From assembly GCA_903875275.1 (NCBI GenBank), contig CAIQVX010000331.1, positions 1-40,885 of the forward strand: 40,885 nt of DNA. The letters are read 5' to 3'. The notes beneath the pieces are model-generated. The model was not told where the DNA came from. It searched no databases and saw nothing but the letters and a program-made list of their open reading frames with translations. Positions within the stretch are counted from its first letter, which is position 1; each line of letters begins with the position of its first letter. Positions 1 to 7,771 of this stretch are shown here, one piece after another. The translations under genes and the position numbers were made by a program. The DNA comes from an uncultured beta proteobacterium (GTDB taxonomy: Bacteria; Pseudomonadota; Gammaproteobacteria; Burkholderiales; Burkholderiaceae_C).

Positions 1-2
1 GT

Positions 3-659
3 GCAGCGCAGATCAGTCCGGAGCCGGCCGTGCCGCAGCTCGATGAAATGCCACCCGTGTGGCTGTCGCCGCGCGCCGCGCGGCGCGCCGAGTTGCTGCT
101 CTTGCTGAAGAACCTGGGCGCCCGGATTGAAACCGGTGCGGCACCTTCAGCACAGGCCCTGACGCTGGTCGCGCCACTGGGCTTTGACGTGACGACTGTG
201 GCCGTGGTCGAGCGACTTGACCCGGCGCGCACCGTCGGCATCGACATGCTGGTGGACGATGCCAGCACCAAGCGTCGCGTGCTGGCGACCAACCCTGCCA
301 CCCGCGCTGACATGCGCCGCGCAGCCCACGCCCTGATGGCACGCGACGGCAAGGCGGTCAGTGTGATCCGGGACAGCGGCGGCTTCGTCAGTCAACGGGT
401 GGTGGCAACCATCGTCAACATCGCCAGCGACATGTGCCAGCAAAACGTCTGTTCGCCTGCCGATCTTGAAACCGCCGTCACCCTCGGTCTGGGCTACCCG
501 ATCGGTCCGCTGGCAATGGGTAACCTGTACGGCCCAACGAATGTGCTTGAGGTCCTGTTCAACATGCAAACCGTTTATGGAGACCCGCGCTATCGCCCCA
601 GCCCCTGGCTGCGGCGGCGCGGCGCCATTGGGCTGAGTCTGCTGCACGAAGAGGAATAG
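3..659 (+). CDS. 3-hydroxyacyl-CoA dehydrogenase, C-terminal part (5' end outside window)
   Basis: The reading frame is open from base 3, so the gene begins before the window and only about the last 218 codons are present. The segment matches the second half of the two-part (about 500 aa) PaaH-like 3-hydroxyacyl-CoA dehydrogenases, which oxidise 3-hydroxyacyl-CoA with NAD+ in beta-oxidation or phenylacetate breakdown. The final 100 residues carry the typical C-terminal domain: a GFVSQRV stretch, then a GLGYPIGPLAMGN stretch and a YRPSPWLRRR motif near the end. The NAD-binding Rossmann domain and the catalytic His/Glu pair of the first half are not visible here. The stop lies 3 bases before the next gene, whose ribosome binding site (gaagagga) falls inside this CDS. 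The product has no obvious link to the polysaccharide genes. Family assignment is firm; the exact substrate is not known. Confidence 0.85.
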   Translation, partial: AAQISPEPAVPQLDEMPPVWLSPRAARRAELLLLLKNLGARIETGAAPSAQALTLVAPLGFDVTTVAVVERLDPARTVGIDMLVDDASTKRRVLATNPATRADMRRAAHALMARDGKAVSVIRDSGGFVSQRVVATIVNIASDMCQQNVCSPADLETAVTLGLGYPIGPLAMGNLYGPTNVLEVLFNMQTVYGDPRYRPSPWLRRRGAIGLSLLHEEE

Positions 660-662
660 GCC

Positions 663-1352
663 ATGCACATCGCCGTACTCGAAGACGATAGCGACCAACG
701 GGCCTTGCTTGAATTGTGGTTGGGCAGCGGTCAGCACAGCAGTCGCAGCTTCGGCACGACGGCACAGTTCATCGAGGGCGCCAAGCGTGAACGCTTTGAC
801 CTGTTGCTGATTGACTGGATGCTGCCAGATGGCACGGGTGCCGATGTTCTGCAGTGGATCCGGGAGAACCTGGGCTGGGACATCCCAGTCGTCGTGGTCA
901 CAGCGCGCGACGACGAGGCCACTGTCGTATCGGCTCTGAAAATGGGTGCAGATGACTATGTCGTGAAGCCTCCCAAGCCCATGGAACTGCTGGCTCGACT
1001 GGAGAATGTGGCGCGACGGGTCAAGCCAGGAGGACTTCCAGTGCTTCGCCTGGGCTCGTTTGAAGTCGATATCGCCGGTCACCGTCTGACCCTGGACGGC
1101 ACAGCCATCACACTGACGCAGAAAGAATTTGACCTGTCCGTCTACCTGTTTCAGAATCCGGGCAAACTTCTCTCGCGCGATCACCTGCTCAACAAGATCT
1201 GGGGTCTCAACACCGATGTCGATACCCGAACCGTCGATACCCATGTCAGTCGCTTGCGAAAGAAGTTACTGCTCGACGGCAGAAAGGGTTGGAAGCTGAC
1301 GCCGATCTATGGTTACGGCTACCGCTTTGACCGCGTTGACGAGGCCACCTGA
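663..1352 (+). CDS. PhoB/OmpR-family response regulator
   Basis: This is a 229-residue two-domain response regulator. The receiver domain (about 1-120) has the acidic pair E7/D8/D9, the phospho-acceptor Asp51 in LLIDWMLPDGTG, Thr80 and Lys102 in VVKPPKP, so it looks competent for phosphorylation. The C-terminal winged-helix DNA-binding domain (about 128-225) has the usual LTQKEFDLSVYLF start, the RTVDTHVSRLRKKL recognition helix and the YGYGYRF wing. No sensor kinase is adjacent. The only histidine kinase in the window is the hybrid kinase ending at 30397. The gene follows the dehydrogenase by 3 bases and precedes a glycosyltransferase by 3 bases, so it is probably the first regulator of the EPS locus. 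Direct TCAC repeats 11 bp apart upstream of the wza-like gene (2407-2433) are candidate binding sites for this class of protein. That link is inference. Confidence 0.9.
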   Translation: MHIAVLEDDSDQRALLELWLGSGQHSSRSFGTTAQFIEGAKRERFDLLLIDWMLPDGTGADVLQWIRENLGWDIPVVVVTARDDEATVVSALKMGADDYVVKPPKPMELLARLENVARRVKPGGLPVLRLGSFEVDIAGHRLTLDGTAITLTQKEFDLSVYLFQNPGKLLSRDHLLNKIWGLNTDVDTRTVDTHVSRLRKKLLLDGRKGWKLTPIYGYGYRFDRVDEAT

Positions 1353-1355
1353 ATC

Positions 1356-2402
1356 ATGAAGACTTCCATCCTCTACGCTGGTCGGGAATCACCCCATGCG
1401 GGTTGGGTCGCGATTGACGAACTCGCCGAATTGCTGGCGCATTACTTTGACGCTGAGTTGCTCTCGCCCAAGCCGCTTGCTGCACCTTGGCCAGTTCGCA
1501 TGCTGCGCCCGCACCAGGTCCACTTCGAACCGCTGCAAACCAGCGGCGGCGATGTTCTGATCGTGGTCGCGCGCGGCCCCGGCGATCTGGGCATGATCAA
1601 CGCCATGCCAAACTGCCGACAGAAATTTACGAAAATTTATGGCTTTGTGACGGACTCGTATTTCCAGAGCGGGTACGTCAAGGAAACGGCGCAGTTTGAC
1701 GCGATCACCGTCACTGCACACGAAGATGTCGAGTACCCCAAAAACCGCTTCGGCATTCCCGTCCATCAGTTGTACCAGGGCGCCGACTGTCTGACCTGGG
1801 TTCCGCGCCAGGCGCAAGGGCGGGAGATCGATGTCATGGGTTTTGGACGAACCCCACCGAGCTACCAGGCCTGTTTTTCGCAGCGCTTTCACACGGCCAG
1901 TTCACCCTATCTTTACCTGCACTCGCCGCTGGGCAATTTGTCGGGCCCGAGTGTGCAACTGGAACGCGGCATGCTGTTCAAGCTGCTGCACCGCTCCCGA
2001 ATTTCGCTGGCTTTTCACCTCTACGTGGAACCCCAGGGCGACCGACCCCGCTCCATGATGGTCACCAGCCGCTGGCTGGAATCGCTGCTGTCAGGCTGCA
2101 TCGTTGCCGGCCGTCGACCGGTCTCGCGCATGGCCGATGACATGCTGTTCTGGCCCGGTGCAACGCTGGAACTGTCCGCAGATCCACAAGCGGCTGCCGA
2201 TGAGTTGGAGGCTCTGCTGTCGCGCAATGCCGAACTGGAACAGCAGCGACGCAGCAATATCTTTCACAGCCTTGGTTTTCATGACTGGCGCTACCGAATA
2301 AGCACTCTTTGCACACTGATGGACCTCCCAGTGCCGCACAGCCTGCGCGACGATCTGGAGCGTTTGCAGGCACTTTGCGCGAAATACGCGCCAAACACCT
2401 GA
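1356..2402 (+). CDS. Glycosyltransferase, group-1 like (GT-B), EPS locus
   Basis: This 348-residue soluble protein has no signal peptide or membrane helix. Its C-terminal half resembles GT-B glycosyltransferases of the group 1 type. There is a sugar-nucleotide-site-like block containing SRWLESLLSGCIVAG (about 230-250), followed by a weakly conserved helix and a final HDWRYR segment, typical of cytoplasmic transferases that build repeat units on undecaprenyl-diphosphate carriers. The N-terminal half is less conserved, and an E-x7-E motif is not clear. The start is 3 bases after the response regulator stop, so the two genes are probably co-transcribed and translationally linked. Donor and acceptor sugars cannot be read from sequence. 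The family call is moderate, and a divergent transferase of another family is the main alternative. Confidence 0.65.
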   Translation: MKTSILYAGRESPHAGWVAIDELAELLAHYFDAELLSPKPLAAPWPVRMLRPHQVHFEPLQTSGGDVLIVVARGPGDLGMINAMPNCRQKFTKIYGFVTDSYFQSGYVKETAQFDAITVTAHEDVEYPKNRFGIPVHQLYQGADCLTWVPRQAQGREIDVMGFGRTPPSYQACFSQRFHTASSPYLYLHSPLGNLSGPSVQLERGMLFKLLHRSRISLAFHLYVEPQGDRPRSMMVTSRWLESLLSGCIVAGRRPVSRMADDMLFWPGATLELSADPQAAADELEALLSRNAELEQQRRSNIFHSLGFHDWRYRISTLCTLMDLPVPHSLRDDLERLQALCAKYAPNT

Positions 2403-2406
2403 CGGG

Positions 2407-2433
2407 TCACAGCCAGTTCACACTTCTGTCACG
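2407..2433 (+). promoter_or_regulatory. Three TCAC direct repeats, 11-bp period, upstream of wza-like gene
   Basis: In the 64-base gap before the exporter gene, TCACA (2407), TCACA (2418) and TCACG (2429) recur exactly every 11 bases. Written as 7-mers separated by 4 bases they are GGGTCAC, AGTTCAC and CTGTCAC. PhoB-family regulators typically bind direct repeats of this spacing, and CTGTCAC differs by one base from the E. coli Pho-box half site. A poor -10 candidate (CATTAG, 2450-2455) lies 17 bases past the last repeat. The repeats are seen directly; binding by the regulator at 663-1352 is inferred. Confidence 0.45.
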
Positions 2434-2466
2434 CTGTTTTTTCTGGGGTCATTAGCATCATGCCCC

Positions 2467-3504
2467 ATGAAACTTCCTTCTCCCTGCCATGCCCTGCGCC
2501 GAGCGATACTGCCATGCATGACGTTGCTGCTGGCGAGTTGCGCCGGGTCGGGTGACTGGCCGCGACCAGGCTCTGGCCCATCGGGCCAAGACCCGCATTT
2601 CAAACCGGTCGAAAGAACCAGCGCAGCGGCCTTGACGTCCAAGGAGGACCTCGCGCTGCTGGAAGAATCAGTGAACCCGGTTTACCTCATCGGCAGCGGT
2701 GACGTGCTTAAACTCGATGTATTCGGGCGTCCCGAAATCAGCGGCACCCACACCGTCGGTCCTGACGGCAAGATCACGGTGCCCATCGTTGGTGATGTGT
2801 TCCTGAACGAATTCACTCGCGAAGCTGCCCTGGATGCCATCAGTCAGCGGCTGCACCAGTTCTATACGAAACCGCATGCCACGCTGTCAGTCGATCAGTA
2901 CACATCGAATCAGGTGACAGTGCTGGGCCGCGTGGATCGTGCCGGCGTGCAAAAGTTCACCCATCCGCCAACGCTCGCTGAGGTGCTGGCCAATGCTGGC
3001 GCTATGCCGGTAATGGACAAGCAGGCCACGCTGACGCGCTGCGCCATCATGCGCGGTCGCGAGAAGCTGATATGGGTTGACCTCAAGGCCTTGCTCAACG
3101 GCGACCCCAACTACAACCTGCGCATGAAAAAAGGGGATATTGTCTTCATCCCCGACTCTTCGGACACCTCGGTGTATGTTCTGGGTGCGGTACCCAAGCC
3201 CGGCTCCTACCGGCTCACGCCACGGATGACCGTGCTGGACGCGCTGGCGCAGGCCGGTGGCCCGAACGAAGACGCGGCGCCGCAACAGATAGGCATCTAT
3301 CGAGCCAGTGCCAATCAAGTCGAAGTCATCCCATTGGCCGACCTCATCAACGTTTCGCGCAGGGTTAACTATGCCCTGGAAGACGGCGACGTTATCTTTA
3401 TTCCAAAAAGCAAACTTGCCGATTTTGGCTACGTCATGCGTCAGATCTCCCCAGCCATTTCTGTACTGACCTTTGGCGTCACAACCAGTACCTTGCTCAA
3501 ATGA
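2467..3504 (+). CDS. Wza-like outer-membrane polysaccharide export lipoprotein
   Basis: This 345-residue protein begins with a lipoprotein signal: a basic N-terminus, a hydrophobic stretch and the lipobox LLASC with the lipidated Cys at position 25. Residues about 75-155 form the Poly_export (PES) domain (GSGDVLKLDVFGRPEISG, TVGPDGKITVPIVGDV). Two SLBB-type beta-grasp repeats follow (about 160-235 and 236-320, for example VYVLGAVPKPGSYRLTP). The end is a hydrophobic helix, as in Wza-family octameric channels. It would export the finished polymer across the outer membrane together with the Wzc-like protein encoded at 11413-13551. It heads a plus-strand run of closely packed genes, and its stop overlaps the next start (ATGA). 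No clear Shine-Dalgarno sequence precedes the ATG. The family call is secure. Confidence 0.92.
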   Translation: MKLPSPCHALRRAILPCMTLLLASCAGSGDWPRPGSGPSGQDPHFKPVERTSAAALTSKEDLALLEESVNPVYLIGSGDVLKLDVFGRPEISGTHTVGPDGKITVPIVGDVFLNEFTREAALDAISQRLHQFYTKPHATLSVDQYTSNQVTVLGRVDRAGVQKFTHPPTLAEVLANAGAMPVMDKQATLTRCAIMRGREKLIWVDLKALLNGDPNYNLRMKKGDIVFIPDSSDTSVYVLGAVPKPGSYRLTPRMTVLDALAQAGGPNEDAAPQQIGIYRASANQVEVIPLADLINVSRRVNYALEDGDVIFIPKSKLADFGYVMRQISPAISVLTFGVTTSTLLK

Positions 3505-4511
3505 ACTCAAATTCACACGGGCTTGATGTCTCGGTCGTCGTCATCGGACGCAACGAGGGCGACCGACTGGAACGCTGCCTGCAATCGGTACAGCGAGCCC
3601 ACTGGAAGGCCACAAGTCACGAGCTAATTTATGTCGATTCGCGCTCCACCGATCAGAGTGTCACCCGGGCTCAGACATTGGGCGCCAAAGTGCTGATTCT
3701 GGATGACGCCAGCCCCTGTGCTGCCAAGGCACGCAACCTGGGCTGGAAAGAGGCACTGGGCCAGTATGTCCTTTTTCTCGACGGCGACACCGAACTTGAT
3801 CCCGACTTTGTGCAGCGCGCATTGGCGACACTGTCGGAGCCCAAGCTCTGCGCTGCGTGGGGCCACCGGCGCGAGTCCAGACCCGAACAGTCGCTCTACA
3901 CCAAGGTGCTGGATCTGGACTGGATCTACCCGGTCGGTCGCACCCTGTACTTCGGCGGTGACGTGCTGGTACGTCGCGCCGCGCTGGTCGACGTGGGCGG
4001 ATTCGATCCGTCTCTCAAGGCCGGCGAAGAGCCTGAAATGTGTGCCCGCCTGCGGGCCGCAGGCTGGGAAATTGAACACATTGACGCGCCCATGACACAG
4101 CACGATCTGGCGGTCAATTCGATGCGCGCCTATTGGCTGCGTGCCTACCGCTCCGGCATCGCCTATGCGGAGGTGGCTGAGCGCATGCGCATCCGCGGCG
4201 ACGTTCTGTGGCAACACGAGGCCCGGCGGGATTTCCGCCACGGTATCGTGTTTGTAGTGGCTCCCTTTGTCTTCCTGGCCTCGCTGTGGCTGAGCACCCC
4301 GCTCGCCCTGGTGCTGGCTGCGCTGGCGCTGCTGTTCCTGGCACGCACCGCCCAACGCTGCGCCTGGAAGGCAGCAGGCCAGTGGACGCTGTGTGCACAG
4401 TACGCCGTGCACGCCCATTTTCAGAAGATTCCGGCACTTTTCGGGCAGCTCAAATGGCGCCAGGCAGCGCGACAGCGGTCGGAAATTGCCCTGGTCGATT
4501 ACAAGAAATGA
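3501..4511 (+). CDS. Family 2 glycosyltransferase with C-terminal membrane segment
   Basis: This 336-residue GT-A transferase has the family-2 N-terminal motif VSVVVIGRNEGDRLERCL, the donor-site aspartates in YVDSRSTDQS, the metal-binding DGDTELDPDF motif (about 94-103) and a later GGFDPSLKAGEEPEMCARL acceptor-side block. About residues 250-280 form one or two hydrophobic helices, suggesting that it sits on the inner face of the cytoplasmic membrane, where it would add a sugar to the lipid-linked repeat unit. The start overlaps the wza-like stop by 4 bases, and its own stop overlaps the next ATG by 4 bases, showing strong translational coupling. The sugar specificity is unknown. Confidence 0.85.
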   Translation: MNSNSHGLDVSVVVIGRNEGDRLERCLQSVQRAHWKATSHELIYVDSRSTDQSVTRAQTLGAKVLILDDASPCAAKARNLGWKEALGQYVLFLDGDTELDPDFVQRALATLSEPKLCAAWGHRRESRPEQSLYTKVLDLDWIYPVGRTLYFGGDVLVRRAALVDVGGFDPSLKAGEEPEMCARLRAAGWEIEHIDAPMTQHDLAVNSMRAYWLRAYRSGIAYAEVAERMRIRGDVLWQHEARRDFRHGIVFVVAPFVFLASLWLSTPLALVLAALALLFLARTAQRCAWKAAGQWTLCAQYAVHAHFQKIPALFGQLKWRQAARQRSEIALVDYKK

Positions 4512-5101
4512 AAGCTTCCCCTCTCAGCGCCGTGAGCCCCAAGGCCTTGCTGTCAGCAGCTCTGCAGCCTCTGGCCTGGTGCCAGCGCGCGATTTTCGAC
4601 AAATGGCAAAGGCTTTGGAGTCTGGCGCGACTTCAGGAAGCGATTGGCCAGCGCATCGACTCGTCCAATGTCATCATGGGCCGGATCGAAATCCATGGCA
4701 CACGCAATATCCGGCTTGGCCGCAACGCCCTGATTTACCCCGGCGTTTATCTGGAGACCCAGGGCAGCGGTGTCATCACTCTCGGAGATGACGTGGTCCT
4801 GTCGCGTGGTGTGCACATCGTAGCCTTCGAACGCGTCACACTGGGAGACGGCTGCATGGTCGGCGAATACGCCAGCCTGCGCGATGCCAATCACAAAGTC
4901 GACAGCATATCGATTCGTGAGGCCGGTCATGTCAGCGCGCCCATCACCATTGCAAGCAACGTCTGGATCGGCCGCGGTGCCACCGTGCTCAAAGGCGTCA
5001 GCATTGGAGCGGGCAGCGTGGTCGGCGCCAACGCCGTTGTCACCAAGGCCGTCGGAGCGCAACAAATCGTCGGTGGTGTCCCGGCCCGAGCGCTTCACTG
5101 A
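4508..5101 (+). CDS. Hexapeptide-repeat (left-handed beta-helix) O-acyltransferase, WbbJ/WcaF type
   Basis: The 197-residue product starts at the ATG overlapping the previous stop (ATGA at 4508). A longer in-frame extension upstream to 4208 lies wholly inside the previous gene and is rejected. From about residue 55 on it shows left-handed beta-helix hexapeptide repeats (IRLGRNALIYPGVYLE, ITLGDDVVLSRGVHI, VTLGDGCMVGEYASL). It ends with the IGRGATVLKGVSIGAGSVVGANAVVTK block and the GVPARAL tail typical of acetyltransferases of the WbbJ/NodL/WcaF type. The DANHKVD segment supplies the catalytic-type His. It would transfer an acetyl group from acetyl-CoA to a sugar of the repeat unit in the cytoplasm. 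The family call is firm; the acceptor is unknown. Confidence 0.88.
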   Translation: MKASPLSAVSPKALLSAALQPLAWCQRAIFDKWQRLWSLARLQEAIGQRIDSSNVIMGRIEIHGTRNIRLGRNALIYPGVYLETQGSGVITLGDDVVLSRGVHIVAFERVTLGDGCMVGEYASLRDANHKVDSISIREAGHVSAPITIASNVWIGRGATVLKGVSIGAGSVVGANAVVTKAVGAQQIVGGVPARALH

Positions 5102-5146
5102 GTCAGCGCCCCACCCACCTCCTTCTGTCCGCAACACCCCACCGTC

Positions 5147-6376
5147 ATGAACAAGCACCCAACCGCCATGGCCTATCTGGTCAGCCGTTATCCTGCTATT
5201 TCGCACACCTTCATCCTGCGCGAAGTGCAACGGCTGCGCGCGCTCGGTCACACCATCTTTACGGCCTCCATCAATGCGCCTGATCGCGCCCTTGAAGCCA
5301 TGGAGACGTACGAGCGGCAGGAAGCGAATAACACCTTCTTCGTCAAGGCGCAGGGTGCCCTGGGCGCTTTAACGGCCCTGCTCTACTGGTGTGGCAGAGC
5401 ACCCGGCAGTCTGCTGCGCACGCTGCGCCTGGGCTTGGGCCTGGGCAAGAACAGAAGCTGGCTCTATGGCCTGGCCTACGTGGCCGAAGCTGCGCTGGTG
5501 GCACGCTGGATGCGCCAACACAATCTGAGACTGCTGCACGTGCACTTTGGTAACGCAAGCGCCACCGTCGGCGTTCTGGTCAAGCGGCTGACGCAGTGCC
5601 ATCTGTCCTACACCATCCACGGTCCGGACGAGTTTGACGACGTCTTCGGTCAGCACCTGAGCCTGAAGATGAGCGAGGCCGACCAGGTGGTATGCATCAG
5701 CCAGTTTGCCAAAGGGCAATTGATGCGCATCAGCGACCCCAGGGATTGGTCCAAGTTGCAGGTCTGCCGCCTGGGCATCGACCCGGCCCAATTTGCCTAC
5801 ACGGTGCGCCCAGTGCACAAGGGCAGGGTCGAGCTGCTGTATGTCGGTCGCCTGTCGTCGGCCAAAGCGCCAGTGCTGCTGGTGCAGGCCTGCGCGCAGT
5901 TGCGCGATGAAGGGCTTGACTTCGCCTTGACTATGGTTGGCGATGGACCGGATCGCGCGCGCATCGAGCAAACCATCGCGGACCTCAAGCTCGAGCCCCG
6001 GATTCACCTCACCGGGTCCCTCAATCAGGAAGCGGTCCGTGCCCAATTTGCGCGCGCCGATGTCTTTGTCCTGCCCAGCCTGGCCGAGGGCATTCCGGTG
6101 GTGCTGATGGAAGCCATGTCCAGCGGCGTGCCCTGTGTCTCAACGCCGGTCAATGGCATCCCCGAGTTGATTGAGCATGGTCGCACCGGATTGCTGGCCA
6201 CGCCCGGCGATGTGCCCAGCCTGACCGCGCAGTTGCGACGTCTGATTCAGGAACCGGAATTGAGACGATCCCTGGCCGAGATGGCCCACGCCAAAGTGCT
6301 GGCGGACTTTGACCTCGGTCTCAATGTGCCCAAACTGAGCCGCATCTTTTCCGAATTTGAAGCGACCGCATCCTGA
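5147..6376 (+). CDS. GT4 family glycosyltransferase (WcaL/AmsK-like)
   Basis: This 409-residue GT-B protein begins YLVSRYPAISHTFILREV, the usual opening of colanic-acid/amylovoran-type transferases (WcaL, AmsK). The middle has YTIHGPDEFDD, and the C-terminal domain has LLYVGRLSSAKAPVLL, then GDGPDRARIEQ and the E-x7-E donor site EGIPVVLMEAMSSG (about 305-318). It would act in the cytoplasm on the undecaprenyl-linked repeat unit. A second in-frame ATG lies 7 codons in (5168), and either start is possible. The gap to the previous gene is 45 bases, and the next gene starts 5 bases after the stop. Family confidence is high; the linkage made is unknown. Confidence 0.87.
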   Translation: MNKHPTAMAYLVSRYPAISHTFILREVQRLRALGHTIFTASINAPDRALEAMETYERQEANNTFFVKAQGALGALTALLYWCGRAPGSLLRTLRLGLGLGKNRSWLYGLAYVAEAALVARWMRQHNLRLLHVHFGNASATVGVLVKRLTQCHLSYTIHGPDEFDDVFGQHLSLKMSEADQVVCISQFAKGQLMRISDPRDWSKLQVCRLGIDPAQFAYTVRPVHKGRVELLYVGRLSSAKAPVLLVQACAQLRDEGLDFALTMVGDGPDRARIEQTIADLKLEPRIHLTGSLNQEAVRAQFARADVFVLPSLAEGIPVVLMEAMSSGVPCVSTPVNGIPELIEHGRTGLLATPGDVPSLTAQLRRLIQEPELRRSLAEMAHAKVLADFDLGLNVPKLSRIFSEFEATAS

Positions 6377-6381
6377 GTCAC

Positions 6382-7767
6382 GTGATTCCTGTGAGCCCAT
6401 CCGCCGTTCCAGCTCCTTCCCTCAAGCAACGCATGTTGCGGGCAACCGGGTGGCTGGTGGGCGGCAACATCTCGTCGCAAGCGCTGCGACTGCTGAGCAA
6501 TCTGATCCTGACCCGACTCCTGGTCCCTGAGGCCTTTGGACTGGTCGCTGCTGTCAACACCCTTTACTTTGCCCTGGTGATGTTCTCGGATCTGGGGGTC
6601 TGGCAGAGTGTCGTCAAGAGCGCGCGCGGCACGCAGGACAAGTTCCTGGGAACCGCCTGGTCGGTCCAGTTGCTGCGTGGCGCCTTGCTGTGTGCTGTGG
6701 TGCTGCTGATTGCGCTGGGCTTTCACCTGGCTGGCCGCATCGGCTACTTCCAGACCGGCACCGTTTATGCAGACCCCCGGCTGCCGCCCATGATTGCTGT
6801 CTTCAGCCTGTGTGCCCTGTTGCAGGGTCTTGAATCCATGAAGCTGGCAATTGCGCAGCGCGAGCTCAAGGTCGCCTATCTGACACGCCTGGAGGTCATC
6901 ACCCAGATTATTGCCATGGTCGTCACGCTGGCGCTGGCGCTGGCCACCCGTTCCGTCTGGAGCCTGTTGGCAGGCACCCTGGTCTCGGCAGCCGCCAGAA
7001 CCGCCATGAGCCACTGGTATTTGCCGGGTCCCTCCTGCAGGCCCGCTTGGGACCAGTCCTGCGCCAGCGAGATCATTGGCTTTGGCAAATGGATCTTTGT
7101 CTCGTCTGTGATCGGATTTTTGGCAGCCCATGGCGAAAAGCTGATTCTGGGGAGCAGCCTGACGACTGAGAGTTTCGGTGTCTTCTCGATTGCGACCACA
7201 CTGATGATGGCGGTCATGAGCGTCTATGCCAGCCTGAACGCGCACATCATCTTTTCGACTCTGAGCGAAGCGCTGCGCAGCGACAGCGAAAGTGCGGCCC
7301 GTGTCTACACCCGTGTCCAGCAAATTGCGGACGCCTTCCTGGGCGTCATGGCGGGCGGCATCTTCATGTCCGGGCACTGGGTCGTTGACCTGCTCTACGA
7401 CCATCGCTATCAGAATGCCGGATGGATGCTGCAGTGGCTGGGACTGGGGCTGCTGGCGATCCGGCACCAGGTGGTGGAACAACTCATGTTTGCCAAAGGC
7501 CAACCGGTCTGGGTCAGCGCCAGCAACAGCGTACGTGCGCTCAGCCTGGCGCTGCTGATCCCAGCCGGCTTCGCTGCAGCCGGTGAGCGAGGAGCCATTG
7601 CTGCCGTGGTTGCAAGTCAGTTTGCCAGTTGGCCGGTGGCCCTTTGGTTCAAGTACCGGCATCAGCTTCTCACCTTCGCGTCCGAGCGGATCTGGCTGCC
7701 GGCTTTCGCCGTTGGTGTGTTGGCGGGCTGGGCCCTGGACTCGGCGCTGAACGCCATTTTGAAGTAA
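6382..7767 (+). CDS. Wzx-like repeat-unit flippase (MOP/PST polysaccharide transporter)
   Basis: The 461-residue protein is strongly hydrophobic, with about 12 predicted membrane helices. It opens with a region like MLRATGWLVGGNISSQALRLLSNLILTRLL, of which the final LTRLLVPEAFGLVA is typical of the PST branch of the MOP superfamily. Such proteins move the undecaprenyl-diphosphate-linked repeat unit from the cytoplasmic to the periplasmic face for Wzy-dependent polymerisation. The longest frame starts at a GTG (6382). A second GTG (6391) and an ATG (6433) are in frame. None has a strong ribosome binding site, and the ATG start would remove 17 non-hydrophobic residues. The gene sits between two GT4 transferase genes in the same unit. 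The family call is firm. Confidence 0.88.
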   Translation: MIPVSPSAVPAPSLKQRMLRATGWLVGGNISSQALRLLSNLILTRLLVPEAFGLVAAVNTLYFALVMFSDLGVWQSVVKSARGTQDKFLGTAWSVQLLRGALLCAVVLLIALGFHLAGRIGYFQTGTVYADPRLPPMIAVFSLCALLQGLESMKLAIAQRELKVAYLTRLEVITQIIAMVVTLALALATRSVWSLLAGTLVSAAARTAMSHWYLPGPSCRPAWDQSCASEIIGFGKWIFVSSVIGFLAAHGEKLILGSSLTTESFGVFSIATTLMMAVMSVYASLNAHIIFSTLSEALRSDSESAARVYTRVQQIADAFLGVMAGGIFMSGHWVVDLLYDHRYQNAGWMLQWLGLGLLAIRHQVVEQLMFAKGQPVWVSASNSVRALSLALLIPAGFAAAGERGAIAAVVASQFASWPVALWFKYRHQLLTFASERIWLPAFAVGVLAGWALDSALNAILK

Positions 7768-7771
7768 TGCC

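Noticed and set aside
147-1244. 365-aa minus-strand frame opposite the dehydrogenase and regulator genes
   Set aside because: It is antisense to two clearly recognisable genes and its translation resembles no protein family.
4208-4507. N-terminal extension of the hexapeptide acyltransferase frame
   Set aside because: It lies wholly inside the GT2 gene in another frame, and the ATGA overlap at 4508 is a better start.
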